Assembly (NCBI GenBank): GCA_028641055.1
Contig: CM054062.1
Coordinates: 275,461,349-275,525,348 of the forward strand
Source: Alopecurus myosuroides
Taxonomy: Eukaryota > Streptophyta > Magnoliopsida > Poales > Poaceae
Reading direction: 5' to 3'
DNA length: 64,000 nt
A program made the position numbers and the translations under genes. A model generated the notes under the pieces. That model made no database searches. It was not told where the DNA came from and was given only the letters and a program-made list of their open reading frames with translations. This document shows, piece after piece, positions 1-10,519 of this stretch; the stretch's first letter is position 1; every line of letters starts with the position of its first letter.

Positions 1-1204
1 GGCTGCATGCATGGCAGCGTTGCCACTGAATCGCACCCGTGCATGGCTAGGTGGCGGCTGAACCGCGGACTTTTAGTCACGTAAACAAGTCAACGTTGCA
101 CTCATCAATGCCAACGTCGGGCGCATGCATAGCTGGCTGAAACGAAGACATATGCATAAAACCCTGACCGCGCGTGTGGGCATGCTAGCAGGCTGAATTT
201 AATTATCAACAAACTCAACCCGTTCTACAACGTACGAAGCATACAAAGGCCCAGCGGACAATGCCACAGAAACGCAGCCGCACTTTCCCCACTTGTCAGG
301 TCCAATGAGCGACACAGTCCCACACGGTCCCACGAGTCAGAGTTAATGGAAGACATAGCAACGTCAGGTGTGAGCATTCGTGAGAGTTTCACCTAAGGAG
401 ATGGGGAAAAGTGAGAAAAATTTCAACCGTGGGGAAAAGTGAGCAGAACTAAGGAATCGGGGGCATCTGAGTAATAATCCCTATTTTTAAAGAAAGTCAT
501 AGATACTCATTTTTGCAGGTAGATAGCCGCGCTACTTATTGGATCCATATATGGTCCTTCCTCCTACCTGTTGCACAACAGAAACTTATAGATACCAGGT
601 GCACTCGGTTAATGGTGGCCGTTCGGGCTATCTTCAACCAGGATGGATGGCAGCATGCTAGAAGACTTCAATATATGTAGTCTTTTACTCTTAGCATCAT
701 TTTGGTGTGTGATTCATGTAGCCACGATGGTTGATCCATGAATTGTAATATTATGGGCTGATTTGTTGGTACTTTGACATTTTTTAATATAAACGGTTGT
801 GTGCATCATCACGATGCAGGGGATAGGGCTATGCTCCCATTTCAAAAAAGTATTTGTTTCTATCCGAAGATAGACCATATTTCACTGTTATATCTACAAA
901 ATATCTTGTACATAGTACTGGCAGCTTAAAACATAGGCCCACTAACATATATAATTGTAGCCCGGCCCACAAAATCACATCCTTCCCATGGCGTCGCAAT
1001 CTCAAGAAATCAAAATTCGTAAATTTATAACATTCACCCATTGAGAATGTACTATTGCAATAATCTTATTTATTTATCGCGAGCAAGTTGGTCCATAATA
1101 TATTATGCATGTTAGTCCTATTTTGGAAGTGACATCCTACAAAATGTCTCTCCGCAAGCGAAACATATTTTCCATGTATTCGTTTAGTATTCATAATCGA
1201 CAGG
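1..1204. other. Unassigned flank left of element G
   Basis: This is the DNA into which element G inserted, or an older repeat. I see no convincing gene here: the open frames are short and unlike known proteins. A 13-base purine-rich unit, GGGGAAAAGTGAG, occurs twice near 401-450. A possible LINE tail lies at about 595-850 and is listed separately. The last five bases before G (1200-1204) read ACAGG, but G's matching right flank is lost, so no target duplication can be confirmed. Confidence 0.5.
595..850 (+). mobile_element. Possible LINE 3' end
   Basis: The stretch ends with a small hairpin-like motif, GTGCATC followed shortly by GATGCAG, then a T/C-rich run and a short A tail at 843-849. 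This layout (a GTGTGCATC..GATGCAG stem close to a terminal A-run) resembles the 3' ends of grass LINE elements as I remember them. No reverse transcriptase or endonuclease frame is visible upstream, so this would be a 5'-truncated copy. The left limit is a guess, and no target duplication was identified. Confidence 0.4.
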
Positions 1205-2568
1205 TGATGGTGAAGATCTTGGACTCGTTCGGAGACCCCAAGAGGAAGGTATGAAGAGCACAACAACAAGTTTTCCCTCAGAAAGAAACCAAGGTTGAAT
1301 CGACCAGTAGGAGAAATAAATCACTTCCGAAGATTGGTGCAGCTGAGGTGACAGGACGCTACCGGTTCATAAGCAACATGGAACCTACACAACACAATCA
1401 AATCAATTTTCCCCAACAAAGCAGTGAGGTTGTCAATCTCACCGGTTTTGCTGAACACAAAGAGGTTAAACATACCGTGTGGAAAATAATATTCATTTGC
1501 AGTAGATGAAAGAGAACAGTGATGGCAACAGTAAAAAAGTAGCAACATTATGAAAATAGAGATTGCAGTGGTTGTATTATCAGTATGAGGAAAATGGACC
1601 GGGTCCACAGTTCACTAGAGGTGTCTCTCCCAAGACAAATAGATAGCATGTGTGGTGAACAAGTTATAACTGGGGAATTGACAGATATAAAGGCTGCACC
1701 GTAGTGCATATGCATGACATGTTGATTACTATGTGATTCATGCGGGCATTACAGCAAGATACATAGACCGTTATCCAACTGCATCTATGACTAATAATCC
1801 ACACTCAGAATGTCATCCGAGCAATCCTTGGGTATTAAGTTACAAGCAACAAACAATTGCAGTAAGCAAATTGTGTAATGTAAACAATAACATCATCCTT
1901 ATATAAAGCATTGTTTTTTCTCCCTAGTGGCAACAGCACACCCCCCACTCGTTTACGTTTCTGTCACTCGAGCGTGAGTGAAAGGGAGACGTGAACCCAC
2001 TATCGAGCATAAATACTCCCTCTTGGAGTCAATAGCATCTACTTCGCCAGAGCAGCTACTAACAACGGAGAGCATGTAAGATCATAAATATCATACACAT
2101 GAAAAGAAAATGATAGATTGATAATCATGAGACATAGCATTCAATATTCATCGGATCCCAGCAAACACAACATGTAGCATTACAATAAGATGATCTTGAT
2201 CATGTAGGGCAGCTCACAAGATCTAAACATGAGGCATAAAGAGGAGGGAACAACCATCTAGCTACTGCTATGGACTCGTAGTCCAAGGATGAACTACTCA
2301 CGCATCATTCCAGAGGCAGGCATGGTGGTGTAGAGCCCTCCGGTGACGATTCACCCTCCCGGCAGGGTGTCGGAGAGAGCTCAAGAACCCTCCTGAACTA
2401 GGGTTGACGAAGACGGTGGCCTCAGATGTTTTTCGTGGAAAAGGCTTCTGTTCTTAGGGTTAAACTCCCGAGGGGTATAAAATAGGCGAAAGGGCAATGT
2501 CGGTGGGGGAGCAGGGGGCCACACCACCCCATGGCGCGGCCAGGGGCGTGCCGCCCTATGGTGTAAAG
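1205..2568 (-). repeat. Element G 3' LTR, distal part
   Basis: This aligns, with scattered substitutions, to the other G LTR at 23693-23923 and 33753-35005. It begins on the plus strand with TGATGGTG, the reverse complement of the CA-ending LTR terminus, and breaks off after CCCTATGGTG where element J inserted. The rest of the LTR resumes at 18538. On the minus strand a TATA-like sequence lies near 2475-2490, upstream of the expected transcript start. Confidence 0.85.
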
Positions 2569-2625
2569 TGATGGTGCATGTCTTGCATTTGTTGGGAGAC
2601 CCCAAGAGGTAGGTTTGATGAGCAC
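2569..2625 (-). repeat. Element J 3' LTR, outer tip
   Basis: The stretch starts TGATGGTG and matches the J 5' LTR at 16966-17022. It is interrupted by element E immediately after AGCAC. The remainder of this LTR is at 10520-12060. Confidence 0.85.
2621..2625. repeat. Target duplication of E, left copy (AGCAC)
   Basis: AGCAC is repeated at 10515-10519. J's LTR reads continuously across it (..GATGAGCAC then AACAACAAG..), as it does in the uninterrupted LTR at 16966 onward. Confidence 0.85.
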
Positions 2626-4045
2626 TCATACGTCATAAACGTATCCTCAATTTCTGATGTTCCATGTTGTTTTCATGCCATATGCTACATGTTTTTCTTA
2701 CACTTTATGCCATTTTTATCGATTTCCCGGGACTAACCTATTGACAAGATGCCACTGAGCCAGTTCCTGTTTTCTGTTGTTTTAGTTTCAGAAAAATTGT
2801 TCGGGAAATATTCTCGGAATTGGACGATTCAAAAGCCAGAAGTCTTAGAAGTCCCGGAGGGTCAAGGAAGTCCAAAGGAGACCCGTAGGGGGCCCGGAGC
2901 CCCCACACCATGCCTGGGCGCAGGTGGACTCCTGGCCGCGCGTAGGTGTGGTGTGGGCCCCTCGGGCGCCCACCGCCATCGCCCTTTCGCCTATATATGC
3001 CCTCGATGCATAAACCCTGGAGAAATCGGCCTTTTTCTACGAAAAGTTCCGTACCTCCGTCGCTGTCGCCGACAAGTTTCGGGGGGACAAAAATCTATGT
3101 TCCGGCACCCTGACGGGACGGGGAAGTGCCCCTGGAGGCATCTCCATTGACACCACCACCATCTTCATCGCCATTGCTGCCTCCTATGATGAGGAGGGAG
3201 TAGTTCTCCCCCAGGGCTGAGGGGTCTACCGGTAGCTATGTGTCTCATCTCTCTCTCCCATGGTGTGATCTTTATGTGATCGCGAGCTTTGTAATCTAGT
3301 TGAATAAGTAGATGTTTCTCTTCATGTATTATGCCACTCAAGTGGTTTTGTTATGAGATCTCCGTAGACACTTTGATCACGGTGTAAAGGTGACAATGTG
3401 TGCACCGTGTCGTTTACCATGATATTTATATCTTGTGTTCGATGACCCTATGAAATTGTGGTGTTTGTCTAGTACCTTCTAGGGAGCTCATAGTGACAGC
3501 GTGGGTTTAACTAGACATGGGAATGCAACTTTGAGGAGTGCTGTTACAGCCCTACGCAATGAATTGTTGTTTGTTATTCGATCGGAGAGTGGTTCGGAGT
3601 AGCATAGTGAAGAGATGATATTTATGCATTCAATTATGTTATCATTGTTGAGAGTGTCCACTAGTGAAAGTATGATCCCTAGGCCTTGTTTCTAAGCTTC
3701 GAAACACCATTTACATTCAGTTCTGCTATATGTTTGCTTGCTGCCATTTTTTTATTTTAGATTGCTATTATCACTCATAACCATCCATATTACTTTTATT
3801 TTACTCTCTCTTCGCCGAACTAGTGCACCTATACATCTGACAATTGTATTAGGTGTGTTGGGGACACAAGAGACTTCTTGTATCGTAATTGAAGGGTTGC
3901 TTGAGAGGGATACCTTTGACCTCTTCCTTCCTGTGTTCGATAAACCTTGGGTAATCCACTTAAGGGAAACTTGCTGCTGTTCTACAAACCTCTGCACTTG
4001 GAGGCCCAACACTGTCTACAAGAATAAAAGCGTGCATAGACATCA
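2626..4045 (+). repeat. Element E 5' LTR
   Basis: The LTR is 1420 bases and ends CATCA just before the primer site. The first roughly 350 bases are the same sequence as the 5' halves of the J and G LTRs. The second half is unlike theirs. A TATA-like TATATATG near 2992 precedes the likely transcript start. An open frame at 2749-3150 covers the promoter and leader and is probably not a gene. Confidence 0.85.
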
Positions 4046-4055
4046 AGCTCTTTTC

Positions 4056-4072
4056 TGGCGCCGTCGCCGGGG
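4056..4072 (+). other. E primer binding site
   Basis: TGGCGCCGTCGCCGGGG lies 10 bases after the 5' LTR. The TGGCGCCGT start is that of the tRNA-Asp type primer site used by Athila-like plant Gypsy elements. Confidence 0.8.
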
Positions 4073-4218
4073 AGGTAAGGTAAAAGGTACTCACATCCTC
4101 TGTGAGTGCTCGAAGTTATTTCCTTTAGATTCTGCAATTATATCTTTTTGTTTCTTGTTTTCATTAGTTAGGCTTATCTTTACTTGTTCCTTGTTTTTAT
4201 TTTTACTAGTTAGGATTA

Positions 4219-4332
4219 ATGGAAAACAACAAAAATATGAGAGAACTTTATAATCTTTATCTTGAGTTAGGACATGAAGTGTTTGAAGAGAAAATTAAAA
4301 CCCTATGGAGATTTATTTACATGCTAGTATGA
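4219..4332 (+). CDS. Short ORF overlapping the start of E gag
   Basis: This 37-codon frame begins ATGGAAAACAAC and ends at a TGA in 4330-4332. It overlaps the longer gag-like frame that opens at 4305 by 28 bases in a different frame. The product is Glu/Lys/Leu-rich with no domain I recognise. It could be a true gag N-terminus joined to gag by a frameshift, a regulatory upstream ORF, or the result of a mutation in this copy. The arrangement resembles leader ORFs I recall from wheat Athila-like elements, but I cannot verify conservation here. Confidence 0.4.
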   Translation: MENNKNMRELYNLYLELGHEVFEEKIKTLWRFIYMLV

Positions 4333-5780
4333 ATGTTATTAGCATTAATTCTTTGGATACCATTATTTCTAGTGCTATGGAAAAGCCTAAGCTTGGGGAA
4401 GCTAGTTTTTATAATCTTTTTAGTGCCCCAGCTTTAGAGGAGAACATTTGCTCTGATGATACTTTATCTCCCATATGTGATAAATCTAATGATGCTTGTG
4501 ATATTTTAAATCCTCCTGCTGAAAGTATTCCTTTTAAAATACCTAATAAAATTGTTGAACGTGTCATGAATAACTGCTATTTTGGAGATGGAATTGTCCA
4601 TCCTAGTGATCATTTACTCTTTACACATGAATTATGCGTGTTGTTCAAGTGTGCAGGTATTTCAATGGACCAAGTTAAGAGGAGGATATTCTGTTTTTCA
4701 CTTAAGAACAAAGCAAGGGAGTGGTATGAGCTACTAGATGATCCTCATCATTTGGAGTGGAAGAATCTTGAATCTCTATTTTACTCTAAATTTTATTCTT
4801 CTCATGAACTGTATTTAGATAGGAATTACATTTATAATTTTTTGCCTCGTGGTGGAGAAAGCATTGCTCAAGCTTGGGGAAGACTGAAAACATTAATACT
4901 TAAATGTCCGAACCATGAGCTTCCTAAGGAAATAATTGTTACTAATTTTTATGCAAGGCTTTCAGGACATTACAGGGATTATCTAGATGCATGTTCAGAG
5001 GGTTCTTTCTGAAGAAAGAAGGTTTAAGCTAAATGGGATCTTCTTGAAATAGTTCAAACCAATAATGAAGGTTGGAATAACAACAAAGGTAAAGAATCAG
5101 GTATAAACTATGAGTATGATTGCATTAAGTCTTTCGCTGAAACTGTTGATTTTTAAGAGCTTAGTGCTAAATATGGTCTTGATCCTCAAATGATTGTTGG
5201 TCGGTATAGATCCTTTTGCTTCTTATATTGATGTTCCTAAAGCAAATGGGGACATATATCATGAACCTTTTAAAGACACTTGCATGAAAAATGAAATTGT
5301 TATTAATGATTGCAATGAACATGCTCAAACTTCTGAAAGTACTATTTCTTATAAGAATGTTAATTTTTTTGGAGCACTTAGACCTTGTGAAAAGAATCAA
5401 ATCAAAGAAGAATATTTTATACATCATAGGAATGAAAAAACTAGAAAGTGGGACAGGGCTTTAGATGATCTTGGTAAAAAATGTTTGTGCCCTCTATCCT
5501 TTTATTTGTGAACTTTGCTATAAAGTGGGTCATTTCAATTTTCAATGCTCGAGATGTAATAGCTATTCGAATATTGCAAGTTTGTATTGTGATGACATGA
5601 TCACTCCTAATCAGCATGATGAACTTATATTATTTTTGGGGTGTGAAGATTTATCAAGAAAAACTTCTTTGATAGATATGAGTGCTCTTGACATGAATAG
5701 TGTCCTGCATGGTTGTCATCTGCCACGCAAATACTTACATACAAAATATTATAAAAGAGGAGACTTTACGAAAATATGAT
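4305..5780 (+). pseudogene. Element E gag-like polyprotein (broken)
   Basis: The first open frame (4305-5012, 235 residues) is a retrotransposon gag core: SLKNKAREWYELL is the usual gag motif, followed by a segment with ESIAQAWGRLK and NFYARLSGHYRD. After a TGA at 5010, homology continues through several stops (for example KSFAETVDF then TAA near 5155) into 5194-5511. In the overlapping frame 5465-5779 there is one zinc knuckle, CELCYKVGHFNFQC, of the CX2CX4HX4C type, which would bind packaged RNA. Gag would form the cytoplasmic particle. Several stops and frameshifts make this copy non-functional. Confidence 0.75.
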
Positions 5781-6938
5781 AGGGCTAATATTTGTTTTCG
5801 TCTTATTAACAAAGAGGAGGAATCCTCCAAGGTTTGTTCTATTGTTTTTGACAATAAACCAGGGTGTGTGGAGAAGCTTCCTTTCAAGCCTCTCCCTCCT
5901 ATAGAGAGGAAGAAGAAGAAGAGGAGTAAAAGGAGAGAGGTAACGGTATCTCCCCCTAAGCATGTTTCTCCTATTATAGTTTTTGATGAGTCTGAACTCA
6001 ATGATTTTCCTATGCCTGTTATTTATGAAAGTGATCATGATGGGAGAAACACACTACTTTTGATATTAAAAATCTCTTTGGTACCAATTTTGAAAATGAT
6101 GATAATTTCTATACTATTAGTACCATCCATGTTCCTTCCAATTATGATATAGAAAGCTCTGAGACTGTGGATGATGTGTTTGAAAATCCTTTTGCTACTG
6201 ATGATTATATGCTTGATACATCTCCTTCTAGTAAAAATGATGATATGTTTACAAATGATTGCACTTTGGAAGATAACTATTCTATTGCTTATGATGATAC
6301 TATGCCTCCAGTCTTTGATAACTATTATAAAAGATGCTTATAACATAGGCTATGATTACAATTATCCTGATGAAACTTGTCATAGTTATGGATGGATTAC
6401 CGAAAACCATCTCCCTAATACACAACTTGTCTATCATGTTGGAGTTATTTATGATGATTACAATGATGAACATGCTATTTTCAGTCCACCTACTATTGAG
6501 GAGAAAATTAATTATGATTGCAATATGCCTCCTATATTTTATGATTATGGTGATGAGAATGATAATGATAGTTATTTTGTTGAATTTTCTCCCACTACTA
6601 TTAATGAGATTGACTATGCTTATGTGGAGAGTATTAATTATTTTATGCATGTGGCTCATGATAAGAATATTTATTTTGATAGTTATATTGTTAATTTCAT
6701 TCATGATGTTACTAAAAATTATTATGAGAGATGTAAACATAATTTTATGCATCTCAACAATATCAAGTTTCCCCTCTTTATGTTGAAAATTATGAAGTTG
6801 CACTTGTTTTGCTTTCCTATGATTGTTGCTTTGTGCTTTCAAGACTTGTTTTTGTACAAGATTCTGTTTCATAGGAAGTGGGTTAGACTTAAATTTGTTT
6901 TACATTTTCTTCTTGATGATCTCTTTTGCTTCAATTAA
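5700..6938 (+). pseudogene. Element E post-gag ORF of unknown function
   Basis: Overlapping frames at 5700-6152 and 6171-6938 lie where protease and pol would normally be, but show none of their motifs. The product is rich in Asp, Asn, Tyr and Ile. It ends in a hydrophobic stretch (about the last 60 residues) that contains HRKWVRLKF and stops at 6938, just before the non-coding tail. I recall similar tails in other Triticeae elements but know no function. At least one frame change separates the pieces. It may be a remnant of a gag C-terminus or an element-specific accessory protein. I see no catalytic residues. Confidence 0.5.
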
Positions 6939-7668
6939 TATTTCTCATGTGAGCATCTTCTCGGATTATCATGCCTAGCTAAAAGGCGTTAAATTAAAGC
7001 ACTTCTTGGGATATAACCCATGGTTTTATTTTTGCTTTGTTTTTCTATGTTTTCTTTGAGTAAAGGGGTTTTATAATTTAGTAGAAAATCCTTTATATCT
7101 TTATTTACATGTTTTAGTTGTGCCAAGTAAAGTTTCCGATGAAAAGTGGAGTTGGTTTTGGATTTCTGCGCAGGAAACAGATTTCTGTTGTCCACCGTAA
7201 AAAATCGTATAAATCACAAAAAGATCAAAATGACCTAATTTTTTTTGCTTATTCCTCAGCTAATTACGAAACTGTTTCGTTCCTTATGTTTTTTTATCTG
7301 AGCAACGTAAGTTCCCTGAAAAACTTCGTCTTTACAGACTGTTCTGGTTTTGGCAGATTCTGCCATTTTTCTTGCATTTGCTCTTTTACTGCGTTAAGTG
7401 GATTTATTTGCTTCACAAAACATCAGTGGCTATAGATAATGTTTAAAAGTATAAATAACACTTGTTACCATGTAGAACCCAAGGATTTTTTTATTGTTGC
7501 ACTAACCCTCTAATGCGAATTACTCTTTGAGTGTGGTGTGAAGGAAGTTTTCAAGGGTCAAGAGAAGAGGGTGATATAATGTGATCAAGAAGAGTGCAAG
7601 GTCAAAGCTTGGGGATGCCCCCGTAGTTCATCCCAGAAAATTCTAAGAAGACTCAAGCGTCTAATCTT

Positions 7669-7689
7669 GGGGATGCCCAAGGCATCCCC
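7669..7689 (+). repeat. Palindrome in E 3' region
   Basis: A perfect inverted repeat with GGGGATGCC arms around a three-base centre. Near-identical palindromes lie at equivalent positions in J (13949-13968), G (20710-20730) and I (38640-38660). A second TTGGGGATGCC half-motif lies about 60 bases upstream in E. Confidence 0.8.
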
Positions 7690-8833
7690 TTCATCATCAA
7701 CAAATTATCAGGTCACTTCTTGTAAAACTATATTTTTATTCGGTCACATCGTATGAATTTTACTTGGAGCGTCAGTTATTTTTGCTTTCAGTTTGTTTAG
7801 TTTTATTTGCTGTAGTTTATGGTTGGATCCTATCATACTTGTTTTGGAGATAGACACGCTCCGTTTTTATTGCTTAGAACACTCTAGTTTTCATTCTTAT
7901 TGTTCTGTGAGTGTTCATTTTTTGTTAGTACTGCGTTTAGCTCCTGTTCTTCTTGCATCTCTTATTAAGAGTTGTTAGTTTTAGTAGAGTTGTGTTAGTA
8001 CTCTCTTGTTTCATTCCTTTATCTCTTGGAGAGTTTTTGTTGTTTGGTGTTTGGTAGAAAATGCTATGTGTGGTAGATGGTATAACTAAAAAAGCTTGCA
8101 TATTCTTGTAGATCATTAAACTGGTTCACTTGATTATTTGCTATTGTTTTGAGATATTAATTTGGTTAATGGTAAACTTGCTGGTTTAGTAGAGTAAAAA
8201 CAATTAATGACTGGTCTAGAAGCTTGAAACTGTGCCACACTCAAATAACCAGTTGATAGGATAATGTTATATTACTTCCTTTGCTGATAGTAGTCGTGAT
8301 GGCTTTTTGTTACGCGGTACGGTCAGGGTAGCTACCAGTGACTTGTCACTGCCACAGACCCTCTTAGAGTGATTTTCATTATGCCTTGTGAGATCATGTT
8401 TTTTTTGGAATCTTTTAACTTGTGAGTTTTATGTTGCGATTTTCTGGCACTTCCACCATCCATATTTTCTAGCCTCTTCGGTATTGTGTACTGCCCATTC
8501 TCACATTTAGAGTTTGTGCAAACTTCACCGGTACATCCAAACCCCATGGGAGAACTTTGTTCTTCTACACATAAGCCAAAATTTATCTTCCTCAAAACAA
8601 CCACCATACCTACCTACCATGGCATTTCCATAGCCATTCCGAGATATATTGCCATACAACATCCATCATCATTATGTTACTTGTCATGCTTCATTATTAT
8701 TTTTGCATACTGCTACACTGGCAGGAGCATTTAGTTTCATTCATCAGAGATATTTTAGTTTGAGTTATGAGTACTAACGTGTGTTGATTCATTGTAAAAT
8801 AGAGTGTTTCCCATACCACCAAGGTTATATATC

Positions 8834-8925
8834 AAAAAAAAGAAGAAGAGAAAAATCCCAAAGAGAAAAATAAAAAAAGAGAAAGAAAGAGGCAAAAGAG
8901 AGAAAATAAAGAGAGAGGGGGCAAC
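8834..8925 (+). repeat. Purine-rich GA/A tract in E
   Basis: Nearly uninterrupted A/G for about 90 bases, with AAAGA and GAGA units. It lies well upstream of the terminal polypurine tract. It could be a simple-sequence expansion or an internal second-strand priming tract. Confidence 0.6.
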
Positions 8926-9700
8926 ACTACTATAATTTATTCCTCACTTGTGCTTTGTTTAGCATCATTACTTCAGTTTGGAGAGAGTTTTCATATTATT
9001 ATTTGCATAACTATGTGGGGAACTTACATTATAGAACTTGGCTTGTATATTCCAATGATGAGCCTCCTCAAAAGAGCTCCAGGTCTTCATGATAAAGCAG
9101 GTTGGATGCACCCCCACTAGTTCCATTGGATAGCTTTCATACACTTATAACTCTATGTGCATCCGTTGTGTGGCAATCACTACTCCTTGCATAACTTCGA
9201 TTATAATACTTCCTCTTGTCTAATGATCACTTTCAGTTATGTGAGACTTTCTTCCATTGACCATACAAACCCCACATAATGTTCTTTTAGCCATAAGATC
9301 CTGGTGTCAGGGACCAATACAGAACGCTTGCTTGTTTTGAGTGCACAATTATTTGAATGATTTTCCTATGTGCATGTTGTTGTCACTTGACTTGATCCTA
9401 ACAGGAGTTGTTGTGAGAGTTTGATGCCTTGGATGATTATATTGTTGTTCTTGAAGCTTAAGTCATCTTTAATATACTTTACACAATGGATTGTCTTTTA
9501 GTATTGATTCATTGAAAGGTTTTACTTTGTTATTCCTAATGGTTTATACATTACTCTTTGATATCAACTATAAACCACAACCATTATTCATTTGATCCTA
9601 GTTTACATGCTTTACATTACTATGATGATCAAGATTATGTTGGTATCATGTCACCTTAGAAATGATTTGTTTTGTCGTTTACCTACTAGAGGACGAGTAG

Positions 9701-9719
9701 GAACTAAGCTTGGGGATGT
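9701..9719 (+). other. E polypurine tract
   Basis: AACTAAGCTTGGGGATGT directly precedes the 3' LTR, the expected place for second-strand priming. The same sequence in reverse precedes the J and G 3' LTRs (12061 and 18820). Confidence 0.75.
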
Positions 9720-10514
9720 CGATACGTCATAAATGTATCCTTAATTTCTGATGTTCCATATTGTTTTCATGCCATATGCTACATATTTTCCTTACACTTT
9801 ATGTCATTTTTATCGATTGCCCGGGACTAACCTATTGACAAGATGCCACACAGCATGTTCCTGTTTTATGCTGTTTTTAGTTTCAGAAAATTTGTTCTGG
9901 AAATATTCTCGGCATTGGACGATTCAAAAGCCAGAAGCCTTAGAAGTCCCGAAGGATCAAGGAAGTCCAAAGGAGACCCGGAGGGGAGTTCCGGAGCCCC
10001 CGCACCATGCCGGGCGCCCACCGCCATCGCCCTTTCTCCTATATATTCCCCCGATGCATAAACCGTAGATAGTAGCATAACGAAGAGATGATATTTATGC
10101 ATTCAATTATGTTATCATTGTTGAGAGTGTCCACTAGTGAAAGTATGATCCCTAGGACTTGTTTCTAAGCATCTAAACGCCATTTACATTTAGTTCTGCT
10201 ATATGTTTGCTTGCTGCCATTTTTTTATTTCAGATTGCTATTATCACCATAACCATCCATATTACTTGTATTTTACTCTCTCTTCACCGAACTAGTGCAC
10301 ATATACAACTTACAATTGTATTAGGTGTGTTGGGGACACAAGAGACTTCTTGTATCGTAATTGTAGGTTTGCTTGAGAGGGATACCTTTGACCTCTTCCT
10401 CCCTGAGTTCGATAAACCTTGGGTAATCCACTTAACGGAAACTTGCTGCTGTTCTATAAACCTCTGCACTTGGATGCCCAACACTGTCTACAAGAATAGA
10501 AGCGTGCATCATCA
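9720..10514 (+). repeat. Element E 3' LTR (internally deleted)
   Basis: The LTR is 795 bases against 1420 in the 5' copy. Two internal losses are visible: a small one inside the GC-rich block near 10010, and a large one joining CGATGCATAAACC to GTAGATAGTAGC at about 10063, removing roughly 570 bases of the promoter-proximal leader. Both outer ends are kept. The open frame 10207-10749 crosses the LTR end into J and is not a gene. Confidence 0.85.
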
Positions 10515-10519
10515 AGCAC
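10515..10519. repeat. Target duplication of E, right copy (AGCAC)
   Basis: A perfect match to 2621-2625. Confidence 0.85.

Larger units (their letters stand above)
6939..9719 (+). other. Element E 3' non-coding region
   Basis: This is 2.8 kb without a credible gene between the last ORF and the 3' LTR. It contains the block CTAGCTAAAAGGCGTTAAA (about 6975), which also occurs in J, G and I, a palindrome at 7669-7689, and a purine-rich tract at about 8834-8925. It matches relic I over the block holding TGGTTGGATCCTA (about 7815 here, 38790 in I). The length and the presence of several conserved blocks suggest RNA-level functions such as packaging or dimerisation, which is inference. Confidence 0.6.
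2626..10514 (+). mobile_element. Athila-like non-autonomous element E
   Basis: E is a plus-strand LTR element inserted in J's 3' LTR. It consists of a 5' LTR (2626-4045), a TGGCGCCG primer site, gag-like and unidentified reading frames to 6938, a 2.8 kb non-coding tail and a shortened 3' LTR (9720-10514). It is flanked by AGCAC at 2621-2625 and 10515-10519. There is no recognisable protease, reverse transcriptase or integrase. Its gag differs from that of J and G, but the first half of its LTR matches theirs. The outer TG is mutated in both LTRs (TC in the 5' copy, CG in the 3' copy). Confidence 0.88.

Noticed and set aside
2749..3150. 133-codon plus-strand frame in the E 5' LTR
   Set aside because: Spans promoter and leader; the other LTR lacks most of it.
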